The notes under the pieces: model-generated
What the model was told of the DNA's origin: nothing
The model's input: only the letters and a program-made list of their open reading frames with translations
Databases searched by the model: none
Shown here: positions 37,751 to 49,830 of the stretch, one piece after another
Layout of the letters: the number at the start of each line of letters is the position of its first letter
How positions within the stretch are numbered: the stretch's first letter is position 1
Translations under genes and position numbers: made by a program
Origin: Sporobolomyces roseus
Lineage: Eukaryota; Basidiomycota; Microbotryomycetes; Sporidiobolales; Sporidiobolaceae
DNA length: 64,000 nucleotides
Direction: 5' to 3'
Assembly (NCBI GenBank): GCA_016617785.1
Contig: JADILM010000007.1
Span: 1,464,515 to 1,528,514 of the forward strand

Positions 37751-38150
37751 GTCGATCGCTCAACCTCCTCTCTCTCAAGTACTCGTCCAATCATTTCGCA
37801 AACTTTCGCATTCTTTTTTTTTTTTCGTTTTTCCCCCTTACAGTCCCTTGCCTTTCCTTTTCCTACGCATACATATAACTTCCTCTATCTTCAGTTCACT
37901 TCCCCTCTTTTACTATTTCGCTTTTTCTTCCCCCCTACAGCCCTCTTTGACCCCCTCTTCTCTTTAAACCTTGACCTCGGTTTTCTGTACAGGTTCTTTA
38001 TCTTTCCAAACTCTGTAATCTGTTGCACTCTCGTTCCTCTCTTTCTCCTCTATACGATGTGATCAAGTACGAGTTCACTATGACTCTGAACAGCAACATT
38101 TCGATGAAAGTTAAAAACAGAATTACTCAAAAAGATGCGTATTGTTATAC
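37751..38150. other. Convergent 3' intergenic stretch
   Basis: T/C-rich, including a T run near 37815. Presumed CDK1 3' UTR. No gene seen. Confidence 0.4.
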
Positions 38151-39538
38151 TCAACTCGCAGGTTCTTCCTTCTGTCCCTCCTTGTATACAGCCTCAATCT
38201 TTCTCTCGTTCTCGACCTTCAACCACGACCTCAATAATGCCTCTTCAAGCCTCTCAACATGAACCCTCCCATTCTCAATTCCAACTTGAATCGTACTCCT
38301 CACATTACTCGTAACGTTCATACTCCCCCTCCTATCCCTCGCTCCTCCTCCCCTTCTTTCGTCGTACTGATTATAGTAGGCGTCCTGGTAAGCTCGAGAT
38401 TGCGGGGCATACGTATTCGATGGATCGCAGCGACGAGAAGAATGAGTTTGGGAAGTAGAATGAACGTGAGATGCGCCGAAGGGTAAGCCGAACGCGTTCC
38501 TCTGGAGATGTTTGTCATCGTGGGAAGCGGAAGGGAAGGCTTGAGAGGAGAAGACAGGAGCTCGAGAAGAAGAACTGTTGCTTGGTCGTCTGCGATTCGA
38601 GTAATGAGGGTTCGATGATTCTGAAGGAGGGGCAACGGGAATTGTACGATATTCTCCGTTCCTCCTCATCTCGTAGAGCTCGTCTGGACGTCGCCCGGTC
38701 CACTCGGGAGGGAAAGCTCCTTCGTCGCGAATTTGAGTTGTCGGTTTCGATCGAGGGTTGTAGAATGAAGGAGTTGCGGGATGAGAGTGAGATTGACCGT
38801 GCACCTCCCAGTCGTAGCGATTGTCGAGGGGCGAAGGAGGTCGTCGCTCTTCGTACTGGACGTGAGAGTAACGATCGGAGTTGTTTGCGAAAGATTCAGC
38901 TTGGGTTCGATTAAAGTCCTCCTCCTCTCTCGATTGGGGCATGTTCGGCTGTCGACGGAGACGAGGTGAAGCAGAAGGGGATCTAGGTCGACGGGGAGGA
39001 GTGGCTGATGGGTGATCGGAGTCGTAACGAGATTCTTCGCAATCGGAATGATAAATCGGATCCTCCTCCTCCAACGACGATGCAACGCTCCCCTCGGAGT
39101 GACTGCTCGATACGCCAATTGAAGGACTCTGCGAGGCAGATCGTGCTCGTCTCCTCTCCTCCACATGCGGCAGCTCTCGTTCGTCTTCGTCCGTTTCGAC
39201 ATCCGAATCAATCGGGATGTTTCGATCCTTATACCATTGACCTGGATGCTCGTAGCGTCTGCCCGAAGAATCTACAAAGTGTAAGAAGGCGCCGCCGTCA
39301 TGGTCTTCTCGCACTTGGAGAGGAGGACTTGGGGCGCGGGGAAGAGTGGATTCGAGGTTGGTCGAAAGCGGAGGACGAGTAGTCGTTTGACGAGGGAGTG
39401 GGTGAGCAGGAGGCGAGGGAGTAGACTGATTTCGAGGTGTGGATCTGTGAAGCTGGATTAGAGGAGATGCATTTTCGGAAGAGAGAAAGGTAGAGCTTAC
39501 CGACGAAATGCGTCAAACATCGATGCTCGACGAGGCAT
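38151..39538 (-). CDS. Disordered Arg/Ser/Tyr-rich protein, MPRR type 1
   Basis: Exons (complement) 39501-39538 and 38151-39444 give 443 aa. A 38-nt first exon (MPRRASMFDAFRR) joins by a phase-2 intron. No known domain is certain. Segment FLHFVDSSGRRYEHPGQWY is the most structured-looking part near the N-terminus. The rest is rich in Ser, Arg, Glu, His and Tyr. The C-terminus (GIENGRVHVERLEEALLRSW, LKVENERKIEAVYKE) is probably helical. The next gene upstream on the same strand (39846-41016) also starts MPRR, with a very short first exon and a phase-2 intron, so the two may be diverged tandem relatives. Function unknown. Confidence 0.68.
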
Positions 39539-39845
39539 CTCTATCGACGCAGGATCGAGGGCTTGACGACTGAGCTTGAAGCCAACAGATAGTGGAAAGA
39601 AAGAGTGCTGAAGCAGAGGGAACGCCGATGCAACTCTAGTCCGAGGACTTTTCGGAGGTCGTGAGAAAAGTGGGCTACAGGAGAATGCGCATCGTAGATT
39701 CGAACATCAAGGCTCTCTGACCTCGAGCGAGATACTAGAGGAGGAAGAGAGAGGATAGACTGGAATTTGGCATTGAAAAACGAACGAAAACTATACTGAA
39801 TCTACTATTTTTGAAGCTATCTCTCTGGAGCCTCTCGATTCCAGC
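39539..39845. promoter_or_regulatory. Promoter region of MPRR type 1 gene
   Basis: 307 bp between two same-strand genes. No gene or specific site seen. Confidence 0.35.
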
Positions 39846-41016
39846 TCATGAGCGCCTTCTGGTATCATAAGGATTCGAGAGGGGATTCTGCCAGAGGAGA
39901 GATGGGTCTTGATAAGATCGGGTGTAAAAGTTGCGACGATCCGCTGACAAAGACGACGGCGAGCTTTGATGAGGAATGTGAGGAGCGTAGGTTCCGTTGT
40001 ATGGCGTGTAGTTGGAGAACGGTGTATGAGAGGATGCAGAAGGGTAGGCGGGAGGAGGAGGATAAGTTGAGTGAGAGGGGAGAGGAACTGGGATTTGAAC
40101 GGTTGGTCGCGAAGGAAGAGGAGCGTTTTGCTGAGTCAGCGAAGGACGACGAGCGTTGTATGCATCTTGAGGATTGTTGCGTTGAAAAGAGGAAGAGGAA
40201 GATGGTAAAAAGGGAGGACGAGCTCGAGGAACGGGCGAAGGGACAGGATAGAAGTCTTTCAGGAGATCATCGTAGGCGAAGAATGAGCGGGTGGGTCGAT
40301 GATAGTACATACTGTACTCCTCCTTCCATTCCCAATCGTCTTTCCTGGAGGGAGATCGTCGTGAAGTGCGAGGTCCAGGATTCCTTGCGTGTTCCTCGTC
40401 CGCATCAGAGAGGTTCTGCACTTGATGTTTCCCATTTCTTGCCGAACGTCTTGCTCCTTTCTCGGCATCAGTTTTGACTGCTGCCTTCTCCCTAGCCTTA
40501 CTGCGGAGAACGGGAGGGGGAGATGGTCGTTTAGGGGTACGAGGTTCTGAGATGTGTGGCTCCTCAATCTCGGAGAAGACCGCTGGATCATCCTCCTCCT
40601 CCTCCTCTGTTTCGGCGTAAGGAGCCGTGTAAGTTTGTCGTCGACTCGAGCCATGTCCCTCCTCTTCTTGCGATCTTGTTTCGGAGGTTGTCTTCTGTTT
40701 CGTCCTTCGAGTCGTTCGCTTGCTTGACTCCTCCTCATTGATAGGTGCTGATCCAATCTCAGTCGGGTATGTGATACCTCCGTGACCATGCCTGATAGCT
40801 GGCGGTGGGCTTGGAGCTCGGGGAAGGATGATTGTCTTGTCATCCATGTCGCGCGGACGAGGAGGCCATTTGCGATTCATAACAGAGGGGGTGCGACTGT
40901 GAAGAGGGAAAAAGATGGTCTAGCGAAATCAGCAATGGAAACCGGTAACAGACCGAAAGAGAGATTGCTTACCCACGACTTGCATAGGGATCTTCATGCT
41001 CTCTACGACGAGGCAT
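39846..41016 (-). CDS. Disordered Arg/Ser/Tyr-rich protein, MPRR type 2
   Basis: Exons (complement) 40973-41016 and 39846-40896 give 364 aa. The first exon is 44 nt (MPRRREHEDPYASR) with a phase-2 intron (76 bp), the same layout as the neighbouring MPRR gene. The protein is basic and Pro/Ser-rich with an acidic block (ETEEEEEDD). A WEWKEEYSMYYHRPTRSFFAY segment is aromatic-rich and could be a small folded or WW-like piece. The C-terminus is Tyr/Pro/Asn-rich, ending NPYDTRRRS. No enzyme motif or targeting signal seen; function unknown. Confidence 0.68.
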
Positions 41017-41361
41017 GTCAATCCGACAACTCAGTAGAGTCCGAAGCTGTCAAACCCTGATAGGAACAGAGAAGAGAGAGCAAGGAGAAGAGCAAAGAGA
41101 AAAGATGCTCGCCGTTTGAACGCCAGAAACTTGCCAGAAACTCCCGAATCCGAGGGATCGGCGGAGATCGGGAAGCGGACCGGTAGCTTAGAGCGGGATG
41201 CCTGAGATCGAAGCACGAGTGGAAGCTGAGCTTGGGAGAACGTCGAAGCGAAAAGAGCGAGGCGACGACGAAAGCGAGTGTGGATTGTCTCTTCCTCATC
41301 AATCCTGTCTCAGTGGTTGGTATCCTATAACTTATGCCTTTCCGTTTATCCCGCTCCTTCA
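41017..41361. other. Intergenic, upstream of MPRR type 2 and 3' of the coronin gene
   Basis: 345 bp with no coding pattern. Confidence 0.4.
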
Positions 41362-44300
41362 CTACCAATCCTCGTCATCCGAAGGAGCTCCAACTCGAGA
41401 TCTTCCAATTTGCGGTTCATCGTCCGCTTCTTCGCCGTCCTTGTCATCTTTCGCGGACTGCATCGACCGACGAGAAGCTGATCAGCGTTACGAGAAAGTG
41501 CGTGAAAGGATGGGAAGACGTACCTCGAATAATCGATCCATATATTGAGTTTCTCGTTGCGAATCAGTCAAACCATCATCCTTGATCTGTGATCACTCGA
41601 CGATGAAGCTCAGCTGTGCATCAGCAAGATGAACTCTCCGCGATGACTCACCTTTGATCGAGTAGAGACAACTTTAGCGGGAGCGGGAGCTTGGGATACT
41701 AGATTTGGCGAAAAGCAAAGAATCAGTTGGAGTCTGATCATCGAAGAGAAGCAGAACGAGACATACGAGGTTTCATTCCAGCAGGTTGTAGGTCGACAAT
41801 CTCGAGTGGAGTATTCTTTCCTTCGAGCCATTCTTGTGAAGTCATCGAAGGTTTCTCTCGATTTCGAGTCGGAATGAAGATGTCGTCTTGGAAGAATTCG
41901 GTCTGTGAGTGCACAAACTCTATCAGCTCTCGATTGACTGTCAAGAGGTGACGAGACAGCGAGACTCACCTTCATTCGAGGAACAGTAAAGCTAACGACT
42001 TCGACAGTTCCCGGTGTCAACCTCAAAGACCTAACGATCTCGACCTCCTTGACGTTACTCCTCGTCTTCGGAGCAAACGCGAATCCGGATTGTAGCGTCG
42101 TATTATCGAATGAAGGTAGTTTAGTGAATGCCGAACGAGGGTTCTCGAAATCGATTTCGAAAGCGAAACAAGATCTTTCTCCTCTCGCGTAAGCCCAGAG
42201 GATCTTTGTATCGATGTCGACGAAGGGGATGAGGAGTGCTGGCGAGACATCGAGGATCTGTTTCCCTGTTTGTTGGAGTGAGGAGGAGGAAGAGTCGTAT
42301 TTGTAGAGGAAGAGTTCTCGAGATGAAGAGCGAGTAGAGCCGGTCGTGACGAGGTGCGAGTCGGATGCCCAAGCGACCATGGCGGGTCGGAAGGACTCGT
42401 GGGAAGGACAGGAGACAAGTGAAGAGGGGTTTCGAGGGTCGAGAATACAAAGTTGCTTCTTCTTTGTTGTGATTGCGAGTAGAGATCCATCGGGAGACCA
42501 AGCGGCAGAAGAGATCTGTACATAATTCATGTCAGTATATATGTCATTGTGTGAGAAGGAATAGCTGAGCTTACCCCTCCAGCAGGCAATTCAGCCGTCA
42601 ACAACAATTCTCCCTTTTCAGTATCCCAAATCCTCGCTTTCGGTGAGCCTCGATCATCCGATACCGTCAAAAGAAGGTTCTTTGCTGCCGGGTGATGTCT
42701 CAACACGACGATCTTTGCCATTGACGAATCTGCACACCTCGATTTCGTATCAATTCCTTAATCTTTCGATTGATTCCGGAGAAAAAGCGTACCTTTAAGC
42801 GTAACCTTCACCTCACTATAGTCCTCTTCGATCCCTCGTTCCGGCACCCCGAATACTCTCACAGCATCATCATCACACGCAACGAACACTTTGTTTGAAT
42901 CGAAAGGCGAGAGTTCGAAATTGACGATATTTGAACCGCACACCAAAGCGGGGATGTGGACTGGTAAACGACCTTTTGAGGTGAGAGAATGAATCGCCAG
43001 TCGTCCTCCTGGACCAGAAAGAGGGAAGAAGAAGTACTCGGAGTTGGCCTGTGATCCACCGACAACAACAAATCAGCGCGATAAAGGAACTGGTCTGTAG
43101 ATTCAGTCGCTCACCTTGAGGAGTTCGACATCGGCACTCATAGTCACGCTCAAATCGTGTACGTCGTAATAATCAGGTTTGAGAGGAGTTTTCCCGAGGA
43201 GGAAGTTGCGAGACCAGGTGGGATTGAAAGGTGTTTTCGAGGAGGAGCCATTTGAGAATGCTGAGTTACTCGCAGAGGGAGGTACTGAGAAGATGGGAGC
43301 GGAAGGTTTGGGCGAACTTGTGGAGGAGGGAAGAGTAGGTGCGGGAGTTGATTTCGTTCCTTCTTCGAGGGAAAGGGAGGAGATTTCGGCTGAGGGAGAT
43401 TTTGATGATCCGTTCGAAGCAGGAGCTGGAGTAGAAGGGATGTTCGGTTTCGTAGGAGTTTCTGCTCGAGGAGCTTGAGAAGTTTGAGGAGTTTCGACGA
43501 CGGGGGAAGGGATCTTGTCGGGTTGAGTGTGAGATTCGCTTGACGTAGGAGCAGGGCCTGAGTTCGTCGATGTGACGGGAGCTGCAGTTCGTCGAGTTGT
43601 TTTGAAAGGTTTCGAAGGATCTGGTTTGTACCTCTCGACTTGTGCATCTTTCCCTTCGATCCAGTCCTTCGCTGATTGCGCAGGAGCTGTAGAAAGGAGA
43701 AAAAAGCCTTGATCAGTCCCGACAAGGATCCGAGTGATCAGAGAGTTTATTCCTCTTACCTCTCGTGGAGATTTCAGGATAAAGATCCGAATGGAAATCG
43801 ATGTACTGTCTTCTCGGAACAGAGATGGGAACAGGAACGACGGCATCTTGAGTGAGTACGACTAATCGATTGATCTCTGCTTTCATCAGATCCAGCTTTT
43901 GAGGTGGAACCAGTGCAGCACCAGCGATTTGACTCGGGAAAGGAGTCGAACCTGTACGACGCCTCTCTGCCATCAGTGACGAGCCTCATCAGATGGACTG
44001 AGAGTGAGAAGGCGTACCTTCTGTAAATACAGCTGGACCACCAATCTCGACCCATCTCAAACTCATATCGCCTCTCCCACTCAAATAAACGATCCCTCTC
44101 TCTTGATCGACCAAGGGAATGAGTACTCCTGTACTAGTATCGACTCGTTGAGTCTTGATGGGGTTCCCGAGAGAGCGTCCATCGAATAACGAGTATTCTC
44201 GATCTCGAGTTCGGGAGAATCCGGTCGTGAGGATTTGGGGAGATGTAGAGGAGAAGGGGAGGTGGACGTGTCGAGAAGCTTTGGGTCCGGGGTGACAAGT

Positions 44301-45202
44301 TATCTCCTGTGCGACAACAGCAGGCATCAGTATGAAACAGCGTGAACTGAGAAGAGAATATCGACGCACGGCAACTACTTTTTGAGAATCGATTCGTACA
44401 TCCCATAATCTCAACTTGCCATCCTTCCCAGTAGCACTCAGTAATTTCCCATCGCCGTTCCACTGTGCGCTCCAATTCGGACTAGGAGCTTCGATGTTGA
44501 AAACAGGAGATTCCGATTGAGATTGGATATCGTAAATTGAGAGAGACTGGGCTGAGGATGCTAAGAGGAGAGAAGAGGATGTCGGGTGGAAAGAGAGAGT
44601 GTCGATTGGTTTCAAGGAGGGACTCGAGAGGGAGAGGAGTGGGGATGGGGAGATTGTGGAGGAATCGGAAAAGGAAGAGAGAGGTGGGAGGTCGAAGATG
44701 TTGATCTGTAAGTCGCTTGGAACAGCTCCAGTACTTAGTCAACTACTGAGAGCCCAAATCGACTCACCTGACCATTATCGCTTCCAACAGCGATCAAATC
44801 GTCAAAGTTTGAAACCTCGAAACTTTGTACGATTCGACAACCCGTATTGAACTGACTAACTTTACCACCCAATTTACCAGCATCCTCATAAGAGTGTACA
44901 ACGAGTGAACCTGTTCGCCGACGGAACTTTCATCAGTTTGCGATAATGCAGCTGAAGAAGGAAACATCGACGTACCTGAATTGTTTCCTTGAGCTAACCA
45001 ATACTCCCCACTCGCTTTGATGAGATCGGATGAATCAGAAGGTGCCGAATTCGAGACTGGTAATTCAGACCACCATCCTTCTCTCTGCGAAAAACAGATT
45101 CTCGTCAGTTCAGCAAGGAGGGAGTGGAATGATCAAGAGACTGACTTTTGCTGGGACCGCGAGGGCATTCTTGTAGGGTGAGGTATAGAATCGAGGTGGC
45201 AT
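41362..45202 (-). CDS. Coronin-7-like tandem coronin
   Basis: Exons (complement) 45146-45202, 44976-45084, 44768-44910, 44370-44705, 44018-44306, 43760-43951, 43115-43686, 42793-43048, 42575-42729, 41970-42515, 41767-41902, 41652-41698, 41524-41586 and 41362-41457 give 998 aa. Two coronin units are visible. The first begins MPPRFYTSPYKNALAVPAKR, has WD repeats (GKLRLWDVR) and the post-propeller block RQYIDFHSDLYPEI. The second follows a Ser/Pro linker: FELSPFDSNKVFVACDD, ARIWDTEKG, AAWSPDGSLLAI, then TEFFQDDIFIPTR. A short acidic tail with Trp (SDDEDW) ends the protein, like the Arp2/3-binding acidic tails of coronin 7/POD-1. Such proteins link actin, Arp2/3 and membrane traffic. There is no trimeric coiled coil of short coronins. 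Symbol left blank because fungal naming varies. Confidence 0.88.
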
Positions 45203-45949
45203 AGTCAAACTGTGGAGGGGAGGGAGGGAGCGAGGGAGGTCAGCGGGATTGCGAATGAAGAAATGAGCGAGTGAACAAATCGACTGTTGACGAATCGATA
45301 CGTCGCGCTACAATCGAGAGCTAAGGGGTCTCGTACATCTCTGAGCTCCAAAGTGTCCTTTCGGTAGCTCCCTTGAGCTCCCTTGAAGAGTTCCTTCGTT
45401 TCCCCCCCACTTGACATCAAAAGTTCTTCTCCCTCCTCTCTCCTGCCCCGACTGTTCCAGTAGCTTCAGTGGAATGAGGAGCTATAGCTTACCTCTATCT
45501 ATCTATGCCTGTGATAGTTGCGTTGCGTGTCGTTGAAGCTGAAAAGAGATGACGAGAGAGAAGTTGATCGAGAGTTTGAAATCTGCTGCGACCGGCTTGA
45601 CTGAGCTGCGATATACCTTGATAGTTGATGCAGGGCGAGTTGAGGGGTCTAGAAGTTGCGAAGATATGGGTTGAAAAGCAAGGAGATTGGTTGAGGGAAA
45701 GAGCGAAACGACCGCGACCTTGCTCCCTTTGACCTCGATTCTGTGCCAGTAGCGCTTGTACGATGTATTCGTCGACAGACAATCTCAATCGAGGTCGAGG
45801 GAAAGCCAGCGAACCGCCAAAGTTGACACGACGAGTTTACTTTTCGCAACAATATAAACAAGTCAATGCAGCAATACATCACAACGATCCCTCTGCTCCT
45901 TCAAAAGCTCAAGCTGTTCTACTATATATAAGCTCCTCCTCCTCTTCCC
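45203..45949. other. Intergenic between coronin 5' end and phosphatase A 3' end
   Basis: 747 bp. Contains a short CTATCTATCTAT repeat near 45490 and a TATATATAA near 45925. Only short reading frames; no supported gene. Confidence 0.4.
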
Positions 45950-47397
45950 TCAGTTCCTAAGCTCCTCCTTCCCCTTTCCCTCGAGTTCCTTCGCTTGTAG
46001 CAAAACTCCTACGTTTTCCGCCATCCATTCCGGTCTCTCATCTTTCTCCAACTCTAAAACATCTTCCCTCCTTTGAATCCCCGTGAAGACTAATAACGAA
46101 TCGATTTGTCCTCTCTTCGCAAACAAGATATCGGTCGCTAATCGATCCCCTACGAAAATTGTCTTTCTCAAATCAAATCTCAGTCTATCTCATCGAACGA
46201 GTCAGTCAAGAGAGAGAGAGGAGTGGAAGGCGGAGGGGAACGCACGCAGTATGAACAATGTCTAGTAATGGTTGATGAGGTTTCCCAACGATTAAAGGTC
46301 GAGTTCCTTTCGGTAACGCACCAAACAAAACACTGGCAATAGCTCCCTCACCTAGACACATCACTTCTCCATCAGCTCATCCTCATCGAGGTGTGGAGAG
46401 AGAGAAATTAAAGAGAATAGACGTACCAGGAACGTAACCTCCCGAAGGTAACAAAAAGTTTTGATCATCGTTCGTCAAGATCAATTCGCAACCGGGATTC
46501 GAAGATAAATAGTTGTAAGCTTTCGCGAGTTGTTTATAATTGATCCTCATTTGGAACGCGTACACCACGATTCCGATTTCTGGGTCTGAATGAATCGATG
46601 AGAAATCTTGTGGTGGTAATAAAACATCATCTTCTGGATGCTATTCACTCTTCTATCCGTCAGTCGAGACTGAGAGAAAGGGAGATTCGGGAGAAAGAAG
46701 GGGGTTAACGTACAGTTCCTCCATTCCAATTCAACCCACATTCCTTAAACTCCTCCTCCATCGCACTTTGACCAATCAGATAGATTCCTGTCTTCTGTCC
46801 GGTTCTCTCTCGTCGAGGAATGATTTCGTCTCGGAGGTAAGAAGCGGTCGCACTACCACACGTAAAGATCTCGGATAGAGAAGTTTCGATTCCGAGTCGA
46901 GAGAATTTCTCATGGTAGGTTTGACGGGAGGAAGTTGCATTGTTCGTGATGAATGCGACGTGTTTACCGAGGGAACGGAGGTAGGAAAGGGTTTCGAGAA
47001 TGTTGGGTGTGCTAGAGGAAAGGGGGGAAACGAGAAAGAGGGAAATAGTCAGTTTGTTTTTGCGAGCAAGGTAGAAGGGATCTCGCTCGACGTTTCTCCC
47101 AGTGAGATCGAGGGTTGAGATCATGCTTCCAGTGTCACCAGAAGAAGCTAGGAGGTCAGAATTCGAGACTTACAGAGTATCTCCCGCTGGACCTGTCCAA
47201 ATCACTCCATCGCACTAAAGCACTCTCTCTAACTTCTGATCAGCTCATCGAGCAATCCAGAGAGAGAGTGAATGAGAACTGACATCAAACAAGAAAGTAT
47301 CATACTTGTCAACTAAATGCTTTGCATCTTCTCTAGTTTCAACCTCGATAGTTTTCCCTGTTCCACTATGATCCGCATGTCCATGTTTGAGCGACAT
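45950..47397 (-). CDS. PHO13-type HAD phosphatase, copy A
   Basis: Haloacid-dehalogenase phosphatase of the 4-nitrophenylphosphatase / phosphoglycolate phosphatase family, thought to clear toxic side products of glycolysis. Exons (complement) 47284-47397, 47174-47214, 46714-47011, 46427-46640, 46246-46351 and 45950-46184 give 335 aa. HAD motif I is split across the first junction (FLFD|CDGVIW, nucleophile Asp and acid Asp). Motif II is VAFITNNATSS, motif III Lys is in GKPHQPLLDI, and motif IV is FVGDRLATDILFA. A capping block MRINYKQLAKAYNYL is present. The inverted paralogue at 49831-51107 shares every intron position. The second intron (47012-47173) is long at 162 bp. Confidence 0.9.
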
Positions 47398-47565
47398 GAT
47401 CTATATACAATTCCCGACGAGTCTAAGCTAAGCAGCCGAAGCAGAAGTGAGATGAAAGAGAGAAAGAAAGGGAAATGACGAGTAGTTGATCGAACCCTTG
47501 CTCTCTTGCTCCAACCATTCACTCTACTGCTTCGTTCTCATTCCATACCTTCTCCCAGACTCACG
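47398..47565. promoter_or_regulatory. Short divergent promoter region, phosphatase A and coactosin
   Basis: Only 168 bp separate the opposing starts at 47397 (-) and 47566 (+), so control elements are probably shared. No specific site recognised. Confidence 0.45.
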
Positions 47566-48427
47566 ATGGTCTGTCCCCTTGCTTCCCACTTCCCCTTTAG
47601 CTCTCCTCGCTGAACTTCACCCCACTTTCTCCCTCTCATCTTTCCTTCCTCTTCCTCGCTCCTCACAGGCAGACGTCTCTTCTCCCGATATCAAACAAGC
47701 ATACGAAGATATCCGTAATGACAAAACGGAAACGAATTGGTTATTACTAGATTACGTTTCTCCAAAACAAGACAAACTCGTTTTAACCGCTACTGGTTCG
47801 GGCGTACGTAACACTTGTTATGGACTCTGTGCGATGACGAGGAGCTGATCATGACGTGAGGCTGAGGGAGAGTAGGGTCTGACAGAGTTGAAAGACAATT
47901 TAAAAGAGGAAAACGCTTCGTTTGCTTATGTACGAGTCGTAAGTTCGTTCTTCCTTCTCTCCCTTAACTTCCCCTACCCTCCTATCCACCTTTCACCGTC
48001 AACCTTCCCTTCCCTTCCACCCCGGTACCAATCCACCATCGCGTCAAAGATCAATTGTACTCTCCTTTTCACATTGTTCTTCGCAAAACTAACAATCCTC
48101 CCCCTCTTTTTCTGATTCAGAAATACGCAAACGATACGGAATCGACAAGAGAAAAGTTCATATTCATCGTTTGGATCGGTAGCGGTGTCAAAGTGATGAG
48201 GAAAGCGAAGTTATCGGTTCACTCAGCGGACGTCAAGAAAGTTTTGAATCAATTCTCGATTGAAGTACCTGCCAACTCGAAAGAAGATCTAGCTGAGGTA
48301 AGTCTTACTCTACTCTCTTTATGAGCGAGTGCTTGTGAGAAGGGAGCTGATAGGAGGAGGGGAGGTGTAGGAACCGATTGTCGTTAGATTGAGAAAAGCT
48401 GGAGGGGCGAGTTATGATAGAGCTTAG
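47566..48427 (+). CDS. Coactosin-like ADF-homology protein
   Basis: Exons 47566-47568 (the ATG alone), 47669-47803, 47876-47938, 48121-48297 and 48371-48427 give 144 aa, matching the ~142-aa coactosin family. Diagnostic blocks: PDIKQAYEDIRNDKTETNW, DKLVLTATGSGGLTELKDNL, ENASFAYVRVKYANDTES, REKFIFIVWIGSGVKVMRK, and the end LRKAGGASYDRA. Coactosin is a single ADF-H domain that binds F-actin and opposes capping. The first coding exon holds only the start codon and ends at a GTCTGT donor; the Ala-Asp-Val start of the family follows directly. The acceptor at 47875 was chosen because it gives the conserved GGL.ELKD. The fourth intron (47939-48120) is long, 182 bp. Confidence 0.93.
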
Positions 48428-49830
48428 ATCAGAAGACGGGGGATGGGAGTCGGAGCACGGGAGGGCGACAGTAGATTGTTGTTTATCGTCCATACGAGTA
48501 GTATATCAAAAAGGGACAATGGACGAATCAAACGAGGCAGATCTCGTCGGACTTTACGAAAGTTCTCGTAGCTAGAGACTCCCGCTGATACGCCCGAGTT
48601 TATTCCTGTGGTTATCGACATCGACAATAGTAATTCCGTAAGGATGCTTACGAGAACTCAACTGCCGAGGCTCCGAACAAAGAATTTCTTGCGAAGACGT
48701 CCTTAAAACTCTTTCTCCCTCACTTCATCCCTTCTAGCGCTGGCGATAACCTCAAGCAACATTCATTGCCCTCTCTAGATCGCTTCACAGGCTTCAAGAG
48801 CGCCCCGGGAGGAGGCAAAATGACTCAACTCTCGAGATCGATTTCATCAAGTTCGAACTCGCTACATTGACTCGGAACCTGTGGGAGTGACATAGGGGGA
48901 TACAAATAATGGATAGGATGGTATGGTGAGCCTACGAATGCGTTCTCTACGTTCCCTCGAGCGATGTTGGCTGATCAAATGCGGAGGTCGATTCAAACAG
49001 TTTATCATCAGCAACGCAGCCTTCGAGGAGGAGAAAAGATAGACGGCAGAGCTCACAGCAGACCGTTGCTGTGCTCTACGAGCTCGAAGGCCTCCCCGGT
49101 CTTCACCGCTTCACGACTGACCTCTCATTCCAACTCTTCTTCCTCCTCCTCTAGGGTCACGTTGTTCGCAGTCTCGTCCGTTCGGTGCTACACAGCTTCT
49201 CCTGCTCTCTCTATTGAATGGCCTATACACCGAAACCATTCGAATTGGCCGGTGCACGAAGATTCTCCTCGTTCGCAATTTTTGGTAGATCCTTCGCTCA
49301 TAGGTTCGGCCTGTCTCTCCTCTTCCTTTCGTTTGTTTGCTCTTCATTGCTCTACATTATGCCGTACGAGGGAACTGATCTTCCTTCCTCTCTCGAACGA
49401 CACAGCCCCGAACGGAACTTGAAGAATAAACATCCTCCGCATCGTCTCTCTGCGAAATTCACCGCCTTTTTTCTCATCACTTTCGACCGACCTTTACGAC
49501 CTTCAACGACCGACCGTACCGCCTCATCTCGAAACCTTTCAAAGCAAGAAATGTTCTGTTCTGCTCCGCTTGGGGTGATTTCGAAATTCGTTTCGCTCAC
49601 TTCGCTTCGAAAAAAAGCTCATTCTCTTTCTTGTTTCGCGTGGCCGAGGGCACATGCTTCAATTTGCAGTCTCGGTATTATTTTTGACTTTATGTCGCGC
49701 GTGAGCTCCTGTTTCAGCTCGAGCGTGGTGTCGGTCGTGGTTTATGCGAAAACTCAAACTGTTCTCTCTTCTCTTCCCTTTTCTATACTTCACTACTCAC
49801 TCAACGACTTGAGCCAACTTGACGATAATC
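48428..49830. other. 1.4-kb intergenic region with possible gene relic
   Basis: No intact gene found. Between about 48585 and 48867 two open stretches offset by one base read like protein (PEFIPVVIDIDNSNSV, then KDAYENSTAEAPNKEFLAK) and may be a decayed gene. Around 48930-49030 a short ATG-initiated frame (KCGGRFKQFIISNAAFEEEK) ends without a usable donor. The rest is unassigned; the last part is the promoter of phosphatase B. Confidence 0.3.

Noticed and set aside
45763..45960. 65-codon ATG frame between coronin and phosphatase A
   Set aside because: No motif; it overlaps the phosphatase 3' end and a TATA-like stretch, so coding is unsupported.
47815..47889. Alternative acceptors for coactosin intron 2 near CTGACAGAG
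   Set aside because: They would delete the conserved GGL residues and sit too close to the branch-like sequence; the acceptor at 47875 fits the family.
48964..49422. 152-codon frame in the 1.4-kb gap
   Set aside because: Ser-rich chance frame in pyrimidine-rich DNA; no domain and no splice structure.
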